Position numbers and translations under genes: made by a program | Notes under the pieces: model-generated | Told to the model about the DNA's origin: nothing | The model's input: only the letters and a program-made list of their open reading frames with translations | Database searches by the model: none | In this document: positions 1 through 13,220 of the stretch, one piece after another | How the letters are laid out: each line of letters begins with the position of its first letter | Position numbering within the stretch: position 1 is the stretch's first letter | Assembly: GCA_008694505.1 (NCBI GenBank) | Contig: VZDJ01000056.1 | Span: 7,564,019-7,628,018 of the forward strand | Direction: 5' to 3' | Source: Cyanoderma ruficeps | Lineage: Eukaryota > Chordata > Aves > Passeriformes > Timaliidae | Length of the DNA: 64,000 nt

Positions 1-3000
1 CAGCTTTGAAAGAAGCACAGACATTAAAGAACTATTAAAAACCATTTTTATTCCACATGTTGCTGTAAGGAAAACTGTATGCAGTGGGGAAGTACCAATA
101 ATCTCTACAGACCATGGTGATAGGATACAGCTTTTCCCAGGAGCTTCTGCAAGTCTTGTGAAGGCACTTCATGGGCAGTAGGCTACAGGTGGTCACTGGG
201 GGGTTCTTGTTCAGCTAATGTGGAAGACACTTTGCCAGCCTCTCCTTTCTGGTATCCAGGGGGTTTTACTCACATCTTTTAATCCATCTGTGAGATAATC
301 TCCTCTAAACTAGAAGCTGCTGTTTCTACTGTTTCTACTAGTTTAGAGATGCTGATATACAAGCCAGTGCTTTCCAAAAGTGTAGCACAGTCATTTTTCA
401 TAACTCCTGGTGACTTCAGCAGGGTAGAATTTCTTCTGTGACTAATGAGAGCACCACAGAACCATCCAGCAATGCTTCCTCTGCTCATGTGCTGGAGAAG
501 GAAAAAGTTTCATTCCTCTCTTATTATGGCTGGAAGATTTTCAGTCTTTGCAGGGGATGGTGTGACTGCAGCCAGTGCAGGAGGCAGGGGGAGGTGGGAA
601 CAGGGAGGATTTGAGCAACACGCTAAATCTCAGTGTAAACTTCTGTAGGGTATGTAGGAGGCTACAGAGGGAGGTGAGATGTTGAGACCGATGCTTTGCA
701 TCTCTTGACTCTCTCTGCCTGTCCCCCCTTATGCCTCAACCTCAGGCAGGAACTTTTCAAAGCTTCAGTGTGGATTCCACTTGTCTCCAAAATGGATTCT
801 TCCCACCTATGGTCACGGAGGGAAGCTGCTTGGAGTAGGTTTAGGATGTTTGTTATATAAAATTAAAGCATTGCTTGTCCTGACTGCACTGCCACACATG
901 CAGTTTATTGTCACATAGGCTAAACAGGGACAGGACTGGAAAGTGCTTCAGGCTCTAGGTATTATTTACACTGCTTAGTATCAGTGCTTCCCTCCTCTGC
1001 CAAGTAAATAGGAATATGGAAGGAATCATGGAATCAAAGGGGCCCATCTGCCTAGTCAGTCCTCTGGCCTCTCCCTCCCAGGAGGTCTGGTCCAGTTCTG
1101 TAACACTGCACACTCAATAGCTGTATCCTTGCTCAGAATCCAGAGCAATTCTGGGGCTTACATTACAGCATTATGTCTCTTATCTTTCATGTCATTGTTG
1201 TTGCAGAGATGTACTGTTTGCTTGTCAAATTGTCCCTATATTCTTGCTCAGAGGACCAAAAGAAAAAAAAAGGAATATCCAGCCAAGCCAAGCTCAGGAG
1301 AGGCTCCAGAGCAAGGAGCCTGATTTCAGGCTGACCCAGGCAGTGGGAAGATTGAGATCAAGTTCTCAGCCTGAGCTCTGTAAATCAGGCTTGGCTCTTT
1401 GGCCAGTTTCCAATCCACAACAGGAGTTGGCTGGGTCTGGCTTCCTGCCCTGTCTCTGTGAGCTCCTACCATGCCTGGCACCTTGAGCAACAGTGGGAAA
1501 AAGACTGCTTTTCTTGGCATGAACAAATCCTTTTGGAAATGTTTTCAGGCATTTGGAAGAACTGATTGGAAGCATCCCATTTCAATCTGTAGATTCCCTT
1601 CATTTTCTCCTACATGCTCCTGTCAAGCATCAATAGGTACTGTTTCCTTTTAAATTTTTTTGGAAGTAAAATCCTTAGGAATATTGGGTTTGTCTTTTGA
1701 TTTGAGTAATTGCCACCCATTGATTCATGTCAGACTTTAGAAAACTGGCTGAACTAGGGCACAGTGTAGCGTGTATATTGTTATAGTTATTGGAATTCTT
1801 TCTCAGCAGTGGTGCTTTGCTAACTAACAGTAGTAATTTGTTGACTGGATTAGTTTCTATAATTGATTGCCAACTTTCTTAACAAGCTTGTACTCCAAAA
1901 CTTGCAATGTAAGATGACTCCTGTCCCTCCTCTGGAGACATCTATCTTGTATGCATTATGAAATGGGTACAGCCTATTAAGGTATTCTTCCCTGCTTGGA
2001 TATGACAGATATGACAGGTATTCTCAAAGGGACTAAACTCATTTCTGCACACTAGAGATCTGAAGAAGTAAACTACAATTTGTCCTCCCCAAGTAGCACT
2101 TCTTAGTTCAGTGCCCAAGCTGGATCACCTTCCCATGAACTCTACCCACAGATGTTTATCTGTGGACCCAAAGCCATTTGGATTTAGTTTCATAATATAC
2201 AAATCATTTTGTAGATAATGTTGGAAACAAACATTTAATACCGATTTCCTATAAATTAGACAATGTCATTGACAAAAATTTGACAAGTTACACAGATTCT
2301 ATTACGGTTTTGCATATTGAGTTTTAATTATGCACTGTTTAATCAAACAAATAACAATATCTTTCCCATCAAATGATGGGTAAAGCATGCAGTCTCCAGC
2401 ACGACTTTTTTCTTAGCTCATCCTCTAGATTCTGTGGGTTGAATAAAAAAATCAAAATTTCAAATGCGTGTTGAAAAGTAAGAAGGAAGCCTCTAATATT
2501 CTAAATATTCTTACTTAGAAAAATGCTTTGTTGAGGATGGGTTAGATGTTTGATTGACACTCATTTAACTGGCACAGGCAATTGTTTAAACTTGGTCCAT
2601 ATGATACAAAGAGAGGCTTTTTCAAGGTGCCCTTATGGTGCATATCTTTCTTTAGGAATTCACTTCCATAGGTTGAGGTTTTGGTTCAGGACAGGAAGTT
2701 TTTATCTGTTGTCTATGATCAAAGAGATAAAATGCACCGGGTGTTAAGCATCAGTTCTCCTGTTAGGATTAGCATGCCACTATTCACAGACATATACTAA
2801 CCCTCAGTGCTAGTGGGTAAAAGGGCAGGACAGTGTAAGCAAGTCCTTTTGGGCTTTTTAATCTAAGCAGGGTTTTTTAAACAGCTTTTCCTTAGATGAT
2901 CATTTAAGCAAAATCATGGTACTGCTTCTCAGAGAAGAGGCTTTGTCCCTAGAGATGAGCAGACATTGAGATCAAGACCTGTTGACTGTCCCAAGTGTGA

Positions 3001-5049
3001 ATAGGCTGGTGGCTGCTGAATCCCAGTGTCACTGAATAATCTGAGCTTGCTGCTTTGAAGCCCAAAGTCATGATGTGATCCAAGAGTGCTTCTCTGAATG
3101 CTCTTGGCCTAATTCTGACCCGGGATATTCCCCATCTGCAAGACAGGTGGGAGAAGTCACAAATACAGAGAAAATGGTTTAGGAGGACAGAAAATACTTC
3201 CAGTAGCCCTTTTAAAAGTGGTAAAGTCACAAGCATATTACCTTTTAAAATAGCCATCCTTCAGTTTTTTGTGGTTCTTAGCTTGCTTTTGCTCATCCCA
3301 AGACTCCTCTCAAGCTCACTGTTTCCCTGTAACAACTGCAATTCCTCAAGCCATTCCTAAACTACACTTTAAAAGCACAAATAGAATGAAACTACTATGA
3401 GAATGTTATTCACATATGAAACTGTGGCCTGAACAACTCTGCATGTGTTTTATTTGTTAATTAATTTGGAAGCTTCCAGAGCTCATTTTAAAGAGTCCAG
3501 TTTATAGACACATGCACCCAGTGCAGCAGCCTGTGCTAAGGGATATGTTTAGAATATATGCATGGACTTGTTTTATGTTCATATAAAGTATAAATGTTGT
3601 TTTCTCCAGGTGGTAGTATCATGATCCTAAAAACTGAAGACAAAGGGCTCTGTACTAAAATCCTGCCAAAGGAATGAACAATAGTTATTAGTACTTAAGC
3701 ATTTTTTATTAGAGCGTTAAAAATACTTATCTCTGCTCACCTCTGCATGACATTGGGGGAGAGGGGGGACTAAGGAGTGCTAAAGCATTTGCATTTGTTG
3801 TTACATGAAATGCACAACTATTTTCCATTGCTCTCACTGCCAAGTAACTTGGTAGCAATGAATTCTTTGAAAAGCAACTATTTTCTTCAAGTGGCAGAGC
3901 TGTTCTTTCAGCAACTCCTTCTGTTAGATAGTTATTCACGCTTAAAACCATAAGAGAGGGATTTTCCAAACCTCCCTTTGTCAGAGAAAATCAGCCTGTA
4001 GACATAGTGGGTGGGTATTCATACCTTTTAATTTTGATTTTAAGGTTCCATTGGAATCAAATCCTGACCTTCCAGAGTCAGTGTTTTTTCAGTGCCAGGG
4101 CAGTATGCAGGCACTTTATTGAGACAATTGATAAGTTGGCTGTTGCCAACTGCATGTTAATTTGCTATTAATAATTGCTATTAAATAACTCTAGGACAAA
4201 TGCAAGAAGTGTAAAAGGTTCAATATCATTCTTGTCTGGAATTAAGCCCCTCCTGCAGTCTCTCTCTCTATGGTTCCACAAGGAGCACATACTCAGTGGC
4301 CAAATTCAGATGTGCACCTTTCACGAGATGTGCACTGCCTGTCTTCAGGAGAGGCACAAGCCATAGAGAGCTGAGGATCAGCCAGATTTCCAACATATTT
4401 TCATTCTAGCACTGCAGTATATGCATGTGGGCTCAGAGTCCCAAGTTAAGCCCTGAGAGCCAGCTAACCTGGGCAGGTGCAGGGCATCCATCAGTGAGAA
4501 CAGCTATCTTAGGGCTAATGAAGGAAGTCTCCAAGAACTGGGACTTGCATGCCTAATAATTTCCTTGATGTACAACACAGGTGCACTAAAGCATTTGGGA
4601 ACTGGAATCCCTTGGTTTTGGCTGTGCTTCTACATACAACAAAAAACAATGGAAATATCTTTAGAAGTGGGCTCAAGAGGCTGACTCATAGCTCCAGCAG
4701 AGATATATCCCACTTTTCCTTATTGACCTTTAATATAGCTTCCCTGGCACTCTGCAATCAATGTAATCTTTTCACTAGGATCATAATGGCCATTATCCTG
4801 GAGACAACAGATAGAAGTGGAAGCAATATTAAATTAGAAAAATAGCTGAAGGATTTCTTTGTTTCCTTTATGGATTTCTCATGAGTTTCTCTTTTTTCTC
4901 TCTCTTTGTTCTTCCCCTGGAGTCAAAAATATTTTTACGCTGAAGCAAGAGGTTGGTCCTATTAATATTACACGCTTTCCTCTGTTCCAGTACGTTGCCA
5001 ACAGTAAGGCGTTATTTAGGGAAAAATATAAATGCATAATAAACAGATC
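1..5049. other. Unique non-coding sequence, no gene recognised
   Basis: The open frames here are short, overlap on both strands and show no domain or codon bias. No interspersed repeat is recognisable. The only local structure seen is a 9-bp tandem duplication (GATATGACA twice) at 1999-2016 and short A-runs such as the one near 1262. The stretch is ordinary AT-rich intergenic or intronic DNA. Confidence 0.6.
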
Positions 5050-5480
5050 TATACAATCATTACTGAACTAAAATAGCAGTTAGGAAAGTATTTTTATTGT
5101 GAAAAATGGCCCTGTAAGACTTGCTGGCTATTTGTAACGTTGCGATGTAACTCAGATAAATTGGTGCCCAGGAGTGTGACATTTCAAAGGCTTGAAAACA
5201 CACTCCATTTTTCTGGGCCGCCATTTTTGTAATTCTGCTAGCTATTTTGCAGCAGCAAGAAGCAATTCCTCTATGCCCAGGCAGTTCAATTAGAGTGTTG
5301 TAGATGTTGTCAGAAAGGCTCCAACATGAGTGCCCCTGAGCAAGAGTTGCGATTACATGAAGTATCCCGTGCCCCTTCTCCCTGGTAATTGACATTTCTG
5401 GTCATTTGTGTGCAACGTTATTGAATAACTTTTTGAGTAATGACTCATTTTTCTTGTAAACTTTGTATGAAAACCTCTCC
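5050..5480. promoter_or_regulatory. Candidate conserved non-coding element
   Basis: This AT-rich block keeps several CpGs (AACGTTGCGATG near 5137, GTTGCGATTACATG near 5346, GCAACGTTATTG near 5414) in a region where CpG is otherwise rare. It also stays open in a minus-strand frame of 111 codons (5060-5395) whose translation resembles no known protein. Retained CpG with few stops is typical of vertebrate conserved elements, but it can arise by chance. This is an inference from composition only; a decayed exon is an alternative. Confidence 0.25.
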
Positions 5481-8219
5481 CATTTGGGGTTAGGCATGCA
5501 TTTTTTAGTAAAAATAGGTTAATAGATGAAGACTTCCACAGGGGCAAGGCTTTTTTCTATTAAGTATTTCTACTAACAAAAAAGTTCACCAAATTCTGGA
5601 GGTGGTTGTAGGGCAGCTTGAAAATGTTATCTGCTTATTTGTCATTATTCATAATGCAGATCAAGAGTTCAGGAGATACCCAAAATCCATGGTGAATTTA
5701 GGCTGTGGAGTAAGAAAGGGAGAAGCAGATCAGGCACTGACATGGCTGACCCGGGGTTAAATAGCAACCCTAGGTACCTGAAGGCTGAGCAAACAGCACT
5801 GCATTTTGGGGCCAGAAATCAAGACCATTTGAGAGTTTGGATGTGCAGCCAAAAGCTGGATAAACTGTACTAAACACAGTGAGAATGGAGCAGTGAATCA
5901 GGACAGGTGGAGCTGTGGCCCCTTCACCACACTGTGTGGCTGAGACACGGCTCATGACTGGATTCTCTCTGGTTCCCCCGACCTTGCCATTGCTCTTGTG
6001 CTTTTCTGCTTCAATCTCTCAGGTCTTGGCTGGGCTGGAGCCCCTTTGAGCCCTGTGCTTCTGTGTGCCCCAGGCCATGGTGCAGGAATTGTGGACCTTC
6101 ATGGCTGTCCTCGATCAGACACAGCTCCTGTGCCTTGGAGCACATCAACATCTGCCGGGACCCTCTGTACACACACGTGCCGGGCACGGAGGTTTAGGAA
6201 TTCAGCTCACCAGCAGCACAGGAGCACTGAACACATTTTATTTCACAGCCTGAGCAACCAGCTTCATCTCCAGTCCACAGAACCATCCCCAGGGATGAGG
6301 AGATGCAGCCCTTGGTCGAGTGCTGAGACTGCTCACAGGGCACCTGCTCGTATCCTCAATGCTGCCCCAGTCGCCTGAATAATTGCAGCCTTCAGAACTT
6401 TCCCCTGTTGTTTCTTCACTGTCTTCATGCAAAAGAAAGATGATTTGTGCACATTTAGGAGTCACAGATTTGCTTCATGCTTCTGCTGCAGTTTTCAGAC
6501 AATGGCCTTGATTTCCTTGCTCTGAAATGGGACAATAAGATGTTGTCTGATCTATCTATGTAGCTGCTTTGTAAGGACAAGAACGTTTTCCTACTGTATG
6601 TGCATGCAATGCTCAACACAACAGGATGCTGATTTTCTAAAGCAACGCACAAACTGTCTTGTTAACCTCCAGAGTCTTCTGAAGCCAAGAAATTGGAAAC
6701 ACTTCTTATAGGTGAGCTGTGACAAGCCTATTCCTCTTAATTTTCTGATTTTCTACTAGGAGTTTGCACTGACTGCTATGAAAAATGGTTACTGACCAGT
6801 TGTCTAAAATCCTCTTGATAACAAGCAACAGTTTTATTTTTGCAATCTGAAAATTGATTCACTCTTGTGATGATCAGCCTTCATAGAGGTGTGACTTAAA
6901 AATCCATTTCCTAGTGATGATAAATAACAGTCTGGATTTAAAGCCTTTGAAAATCTCTGTATGTGACTTAGCACCAGGGGATGAGGCAGCATGACATGAT
7001 GCAAACTTGGTGTTTTAACCTCGAGGCTTAAATGTCATAATGCAGCATCACTTGGTGTTACTACCTAAGAGACATACAAATAATAGAACATGAAATTAGG
7101 GAGTATGGTTTCAACAGTTTCAGTTTCAGGAATCGGAACATGTTGTAACTCTTGGAACTACATCTGTGACGTTTCACATGGAATCACTTCTGTCCCATTG
7201 AGTAGCTGTTTTAGCTTATTTTTCTCTTAGGTATCCACCCAAATGACATCAGCATCATTGTCTGCATCAAATGCAGCACTAGTACTGAGTTGGGAATTTG
7301 TTCTTAGGTATATTGTATCATGTATTCATATATATATATATGAATCTACATTCTGGTACAAAGAAAAGACTAAGCCAATTGCCCTAATCACAATTTCTGC
7401 TACTATCTGCTTTCTGTCTCAACATTCATTTGACCTGGAATGTTCCCTCAGAGGAAAGCATTACCATTTTCTGTTGACAAAAGCGCAGTCAAGAGGTCTG
7501 GGGGAGAAAAGCAGCAATTATTTAACAAGCACACATCAATTCCTAAAATTGCTGTTACGCTAAATACATGGTGTACCACTTGAAAATCTGTTATTATAGG
7601 CTGCTGATGAAGAGAGCAGCAATTGTTATCCTTGTGCCTGTGGCCTGATAAATAATCATGAGATGAGGAGCTTGGAGAAACTTTCTAGTGCATGTGAAGG
7701 GTTAAATCAGATTTTACTCCCTAAGTCCAACTCAGAAAAGAACAACTTGCTTTTTCTGGAACATATTCCAATTCACTTTCTAGAAATGATCTCACTTAGT
7801 CTCTCCACAGTGGTTTGAGTTCCATTTGGGATCTGTATCTAAATCCTTGTCTAGTGGGAGCTGCAACAAAGGTCACAGAATATACAGACATTACCCTGCA
7901 TCAGAAATAAAAACCAACCAGCCCACCAAACAAACAAATAAACAAGCTCGAAGAGAGTTTCTCCAACAAAGTTATCCAGAGGATAATAGTACTAAAGAGA
8001 GGAGTTCTGCTTATTGTTGTTATAATCACTGCGTCTGCAGTCTGTCAGATACTGACAGGCGCCTCTTCACCTTTGTAACAGGGAAAAATAAATGATCAGA
8101 TTGCCAAACCCATAGACTTTGATATCTGATCATGTCTAGACAGCCTCTGTCCCTGCCTTTTAAAGACAGCCGTCAAATGCTTTGCATCAATAATTTGAAA
8201 TGCTGCTGTTTTCAAGACG
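5481..8219. other. Unique non-coding sequence with small simple repeats
   Basis: No gene is supported. A GC-richer patch at about 5890-6380 is open for 126 codons on the plus strand, but the translation is low-complexity and matches nothing I know. An A/C-rich simple stretch (AAACAAACAAATAAACAA) lies near 7927. The palindrome at 7324-7345 is listed separately. Confidence 0.5.
7324..7345. repeat. Perfect 22-bp AT palindrome
   Basis: ATTC, seven AT units, then GAAT reads identically on both strands. It is an (AT)n microsatellite bounded by a matching 4-bp arm on each side, and it could extrude as a cruciform. No function is implied. Confidence 0.8.
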
Positions 8220-8510
8220 TTGGACATTAATGTCACCTCCCTGGGTCCCAAGTGCCTGCCTGTTCCACACTCGTTATTTTTAGGTAATAATGGATACTTG
8301 GTTGTGTTTAGTTTTCATAATCATGCAGAACCAGCAGCTTCAATATCTGAATAAACTGCCTCACAAATTAATCAGTGCAGAACAAAGCTGTTTTAAGGCT
8401 ATGACAGCCAATAAAGTCGTTTGTGGTGCATTATCTCTGCTCTGTGCTAAATGCTAGTGCGAGCTGCAGAGAAGGGAGAAAATTTTATTAGAAATCAAAT
8501 TCTCTGGGAC
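8220..8510. promoter_or_regulatory. Candidate conserved non-coding element
   Basis: The block has the texture of a deeply conserved enhancer: balanced composition, few homopolymers, homeodomain-type cores (AAATTAATCAG near 8366), an AATAAAG core at 8411-8417, and retained CpGs (ACTCGTTATT, AAGTCGTTTG, GTGCGAGCTG). No protein frame fits it. This call rests on composition and motif density, not on an alignment. Confidence 0.3.
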
Positions 8511-9429
8511 TTTTTTGCCAAACTGTAAAACTGGATTTTATACATTATACATGATCATTTAATGTAAGTCTTAAAATTTCAGAGGATTATTTAAGAGACT
8601 ACAAGCTTTAGGGAATTAAGAGACAGAGCTGACAATGGAATTGCCCTTGTGATGGGAAGAAGTCTTGGATAGGTTAGATGCCTTGCAGGCAGTCATAGTG
8701 CAAATTCTTCTCACTGGCAAGTAGAATCTATGTCTTTGAGCAGAATGAAACTGTTTGTGGTTGAATTGTAATATACCTCCCTTAGCTCAGCTGCTCACTT
8801 TTTAGGCATTTAAATTGTATGGTTGTGGGAAATAACTGAATTATGTGCAGCAGTTTTGCATCAGCTCATCGATGCAGAAGGAACTGACCAGAGCTATCAC
8901 TCATTTATTTTCATTTTTTTTTATATTGGAGATGGAAAAAAAATAGTTGTATATTGAGCTAACTATTCCTCTTGCTTCTGATTATTCTCAATTACATTTA
9001 ACTCTGTAATCTATCTGTTCAACAAATCTATGTCCCCAAAGCATTTATGAAAATAGCATGGGGTAGAAGCTGACATATTAATGCTGATGGATATGCAGAG
9101 ATAGTGAGGGTTTTGAACGTAGCACATTGTAGATGTGAAGACCTTAGTATAGAAATGATCTCCTGAGTAAAATCTATGTGAGATATATAGGAGTTGCAAC
9201 ACAGAATATTGGCTTATTGCACTCCATAGATTTGAAACCATCTCTCTTGGATGGCAGTGGAAAACTTCAATATACTTACATGAATTATAAATGATGTCTG
9301 ATTCTCTTGTTGAAGTAGGTACTGCATGTTTTTCTAACATAGGCCCTTCAGCCTTTAAAAAGCTCCTTTGTATGTGCAAAGGTGAAAGATCTGCATTTGG
9401 AAACATTTACTGCTGTCAATACCTTTGTG
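8511..9429. other. Non-coding sequence, one uninterpretable open frame
   Basis: A minus-strand frame at 9011-9406 stays open for 131 codons. Its translation has no recognisable domain, no signal peptide and an AT-driven codon choice, so I do not call a gene. The rest is unique AT-rich DNA. Confidence 0.5.
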
Positions 9430-9860
9430 TAAATTGTGTACCCTACTGGAAATTTTTCTGTTTTAATTAGGAGTGCCACAGTTATTCCCTTAAAGTCACG
9501 GCTTTTAAACAATTAGTTTGGAGATGGAATTGATCTGGAAGAAATAATGTTCGCAAAGATGCAGTGTGGGAAACCAGAATTGATTCAAGGCGACAATTCC
9601 TAAATGGTTCAGACATTTTGGTGCCTTGAAATGAACATCTTTTCTGTCAGCTCGGAAATACAATAATGCGCAACAAGGCAGATCAAAGACAAGAAATCAT
9701 CACTTTGCTTATCGGATTCTCAGCAGTGATACAATTTACATTCTTTCAGATGTCTTTGCATTGTTTTTATTGCAAAACAGTAAAACTGGAAGTGCCTATT
9801 GCCAGCCTGAGATATTAACCCTTCATCATAATTACAGTGATGGTCTCAGGACATGAATAG
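9430..9860. promoter_or_regulatory. Candidate conserved non-coding element
   Basis: At least six CpGs survive in about 430 bp of AT-rich sequence (GTCACGGC, GTTCGCAAAG, AGGCGACA, GCTCGGAAA, AATGCGCAAC, TATCGGATTC), against a nearly CpG-free background. Homeobox-like TTTTAATTAGG (9461-9471) and AACAATTAG cores are present. No reading frame is maintained, so non-coding constraint is more likely than an exon. Inference only. Confidence 0.3.
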
Positions 9861-12800
9861 CTGGATAAAATTCTGGACAGGATCTTTTAGATTCTACAGT
9901 GATGATGAAATTGTCTTTTTCTCTTCTTGGCAGAAAAAGGAAGCCTTTCTGATCTTTGTTTGGAGCATATGAGGTTCCAGTTAATTCATCAACCAGCAGA
10001 ACTTTTAAACTTTGTGTGCACTTCCTTAGGGCTGGATCCAGATGACTTTTCCCATACTGAATAGTGCCATAGACCCTTCACAGCCCTGACTGAATCAAGT
10101 AGTTTTGGCCAAGTGAGGCAGATCTATGCCTTGGTTGAGAATATGATTTAAAAACTGAAATGTTGCACATGGACAGAAATATGCAGGTGGCTTCTTATTA
10201 AGTTGAAACATGAAGATTTCGTCCCTGCATAGATCTCATCACAGTGTCAGCTGGGGGGAGTGGCTGCTTGCAGTGCTGTATCCGTAATTCCTGGAAAGCA
10301 CTGCCCTCAATGTGAACAGTCAAGCTGGGAATGATGGAACTGGTAGGCAAGGCATTAGCCAACCTACCCTAGCAAAGGTCAGTCAGGGATAAAGGAAGCC
10401 TGGCAGACTGCTTGATGTAAGAATTGCTTTATGCAGAAAGGACTGAATGGAAAATAGAATGCATTTCCTGAAAGAACAAAGTGATAAGGATGCAATGAAA
10501 ATGGTTATTATGTGTGCCAAGAACAGAAGGTGGCCCAGACTGGAGCGTGCCAGTGGGAATGACTTTTTCTATGTTTCAGGCCCATGCAAACGTGGGCAGG
10601 CTGTGCACAGACTCCAGCAAATCTGAAGGATGCTTACCTGGCTTAAAGAGGATATTGTCAGAATTGGGTTGCTCTAAAAACTGTCTGATTTCAGCCCTTG
10701 CAGTGCCTGTCGTTCACCTACTCCAAAACTAAATGGGAATCACAAACTTACTACATTTCCCAGTCCGATGGCACAACTTGGGTGATTGTCATCGATCACA
10801 ATGTATGGCTTGCCCTAAAAAGTGTGTGAAGAGCATTATGGTAAAGAGTCTGAGCAGTTCGGTGGCAGAGGGACCCTGTGACTGCACAGGAACAAGGACA
10901 GAGTCACCTGTGCAAGGGGTGGTCAGAGGGACTGAAGAAAAGGACAGAGACTTGAAAACAACCCGAAGTCTTTTAAAAGAACCACAAGTTATAAAAGGGT
11001 GCCTAACAGAGTTTGGAAAGAAAAATGGAGCCAAATAAGGAGAAAGTTGCCTACAACATTACGTTATCTAAGCCCTGACAAAGCACTTTGTCATCGCAGA
11101 TCTCAATACGTCTTAAAACCAGAGATAAATATCATTATTTCTGCTGCATAGCTTGGGAAACCCAGAGAAAGAGGAAATTCTACTTACCTATTCTCATTAA
11201 AAGCTGAGTCTAAAGCTGGAAAAGATGGGTTTCCTAATTCACTTCATGCCTGCTATCATGTGACCCCCTAAGTCACAGATGAATGAACTGTAAAATTTGG
11301 AAGAACAAGTTGATGAATATTAAAGTCATGTTTGAAATATTTGAACTGATATTTTTGCACCTTGATCTCTCTTCTTACTGTACCCAGCTGCCTTTCATTT
11401 TCTGCTGCCTGTGTGCTATGCTTTTTTTTCATATTCATGATGTAGCTTAGCTCTGCTAACGGTTTTAAGGAAGTTGTTCAATTTTTGTTCTGCATTCCTT
11501 TGATGATTCTGTACCAAAATCAGTTATGAATATCAGAAGATGTTGGGGTTTTATACAAATTATAAGCCAAATTCCATGTTAGAGTAGGCTGATTAAAATA
11601 AAATAACTAGAACAATGTCTATTTATCCTGGAATAGATTTTTTTTTTTTAGTATTGTTAGTGCCACTGTCATTTTCAGACTTCATTTCTACAAGTTCAAA
11701 TCCTTCATCTAGAAAATATGCCTTTTTTCCAATTTAAGACTCACACTGCTGTCATTTCTTCGTGGCAGTGCAGCCTGTTCAGTGGTCCTGCACCCTCAAA
11801 GGGAGCTGATAGGAACTGATGGACTGTTGCAAATGCAGACCCAGAGGAAGTGTTTTTACAAAAGAGAAAACACGAAGTGTATTGTGAATACATTGTCAGA
11901 AGATGTTAAGTCTTCTTATTTCAGTGAAAAGACAGTGATCCCTCCGTGCCACATGTCAACTACCTGTATGCACAGCTGACATGAGAACATGTACCTGCAC
12001 CACTGTGTTTGCTGCACAGGAGTGCAGGGACAATTTCCAGTTCATGAATCTTTAATTGCAGCATGTCGCATCACAACAAAAAAAATTCTAATCTGATTTT
12101 TTTTTTTTCTTTTTCTTCTGCAGCAGTTTTTTTATGAAATTAGAAGGAGGGCAAATGGGCACTGTGAGCAAAGAAGCCTCCAGCAGGTTGCTCTGGCTAC
12201 ACTTTATGCTGCATGCCTGCCTTCTCACTGATGGTAAAGAGGGGATGCAGGTGCTGTTCCTGAGGACATCATGACAGCAGGAGGCTGGCCCTGGTGCTTT
12301 TCTCTGCACCACAGCAGTCAGGGATGGATGTGTGCTCCTGGGAAACACACCCTCCTCAGGGACAGGGATGGTGAACATGGGGCAGCTGACATTCTTGTTT
12401 CAGCCTGCATCTGTCCTTAATAAAGAAAATTTCTTCCAAAAAGCTGAAAAAAGTTTAGTAGAAATGCCATTTCTCCTTAGGAAACGAGTTGAGCTCATTG
12501 AACCAGTTAGAAGATGTGGTGAGTTGGAGAGCCCAGATGCTCACGCAGGCAGGTAGGTGCAGCAGTCCTGCGTTTGCTGTTTGCTGGCAAGCACTCCAGA
12601 GGGGCACTCTGAGGGAGGTGTGTTGTTGGATTTGCACTACAGCAAGGTGGGGTAGGTGGGGCTGGAGTGAGAGATAAACAGCAAATGAGTGACCACAGAC
12701 TGGGCAGCAGCCGCTGCTCCCAGGAGTGAGCTAAAGACAGAAACTGAACTAAGGCTTTTGTCACTCTGGAATGCAGAAATACTTAACTGTCTCCTGAATG

Positions 12801-12999
12801 GGTGACTGTAAGATGGAATGACAGATACTTGGAGTAAGCAGGAACATTTGAGTTCTTAAAACAGATTTTTCACTGAAATCATCTGATATTTAAAGTACGT
12901 TATCACTCGGTCAAATTAGAAACAGATTTCTACCCTTTTTTATTAACCTTATTCCCTCCCAGACTTTTCCAGAGAGATTACGTAATAGCTCCTGTCAGG
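9861..12999. other. Unique non-coding sequence
   Basis: No gene or interspersed repeat is recognised. T-runs occur near 11638-11650 and 12096-12110. The open frame at 10733-11038 (+, 101 codons) shows no domain and no coding-like bias. Confidence 0.5.
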
Positions 13000-13220
13000 G
13001 TCATGTGTTTGTGCAGTGGTAAATATTAGGGAAGTCAATGTTTGATAATAACACTTAAAGCAGCAAGTTGTCATTGAACAACATTCACTTTTAAAAAAAG
13101 CAAATGGCAACCGGTTGCCTTTAGGTTTATGAAGGAGTTACTGAAGGCTCAGGAAAAGCTGCTAGGTTGAAATTTGCCTCTGTTGACCATGAGTTGATAG
13201 CTCAGTATGAGGAAGATACA
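13000..13220. promoter_or_regulatory. Candidate regulatory element with Grainyhead-type palindrome
   Basis: At 13106-13119 lies the perfect 14-bp palindrome GGCAACCGGTTGCC. Its core AACCGGTT is the published consensus of Grainyhead-like (GRHL) transcription factors. The surrounding 200 bp is non-repetitive and holds no open frame of note. The palindrome is seen directly; binding and enhancer function are inferred. Confidence 0.35.

Noticed and set aside
5998..6378. 126-codon plus-strand frame in a GC-richer patch
   Set aside because: Low-complexity translation without domain; explained by local base composition.
9011..9406. 131-codon minus-strand frame
   Set aside because: AT-driven codons, no domain, no start context and no splice signals to support it.
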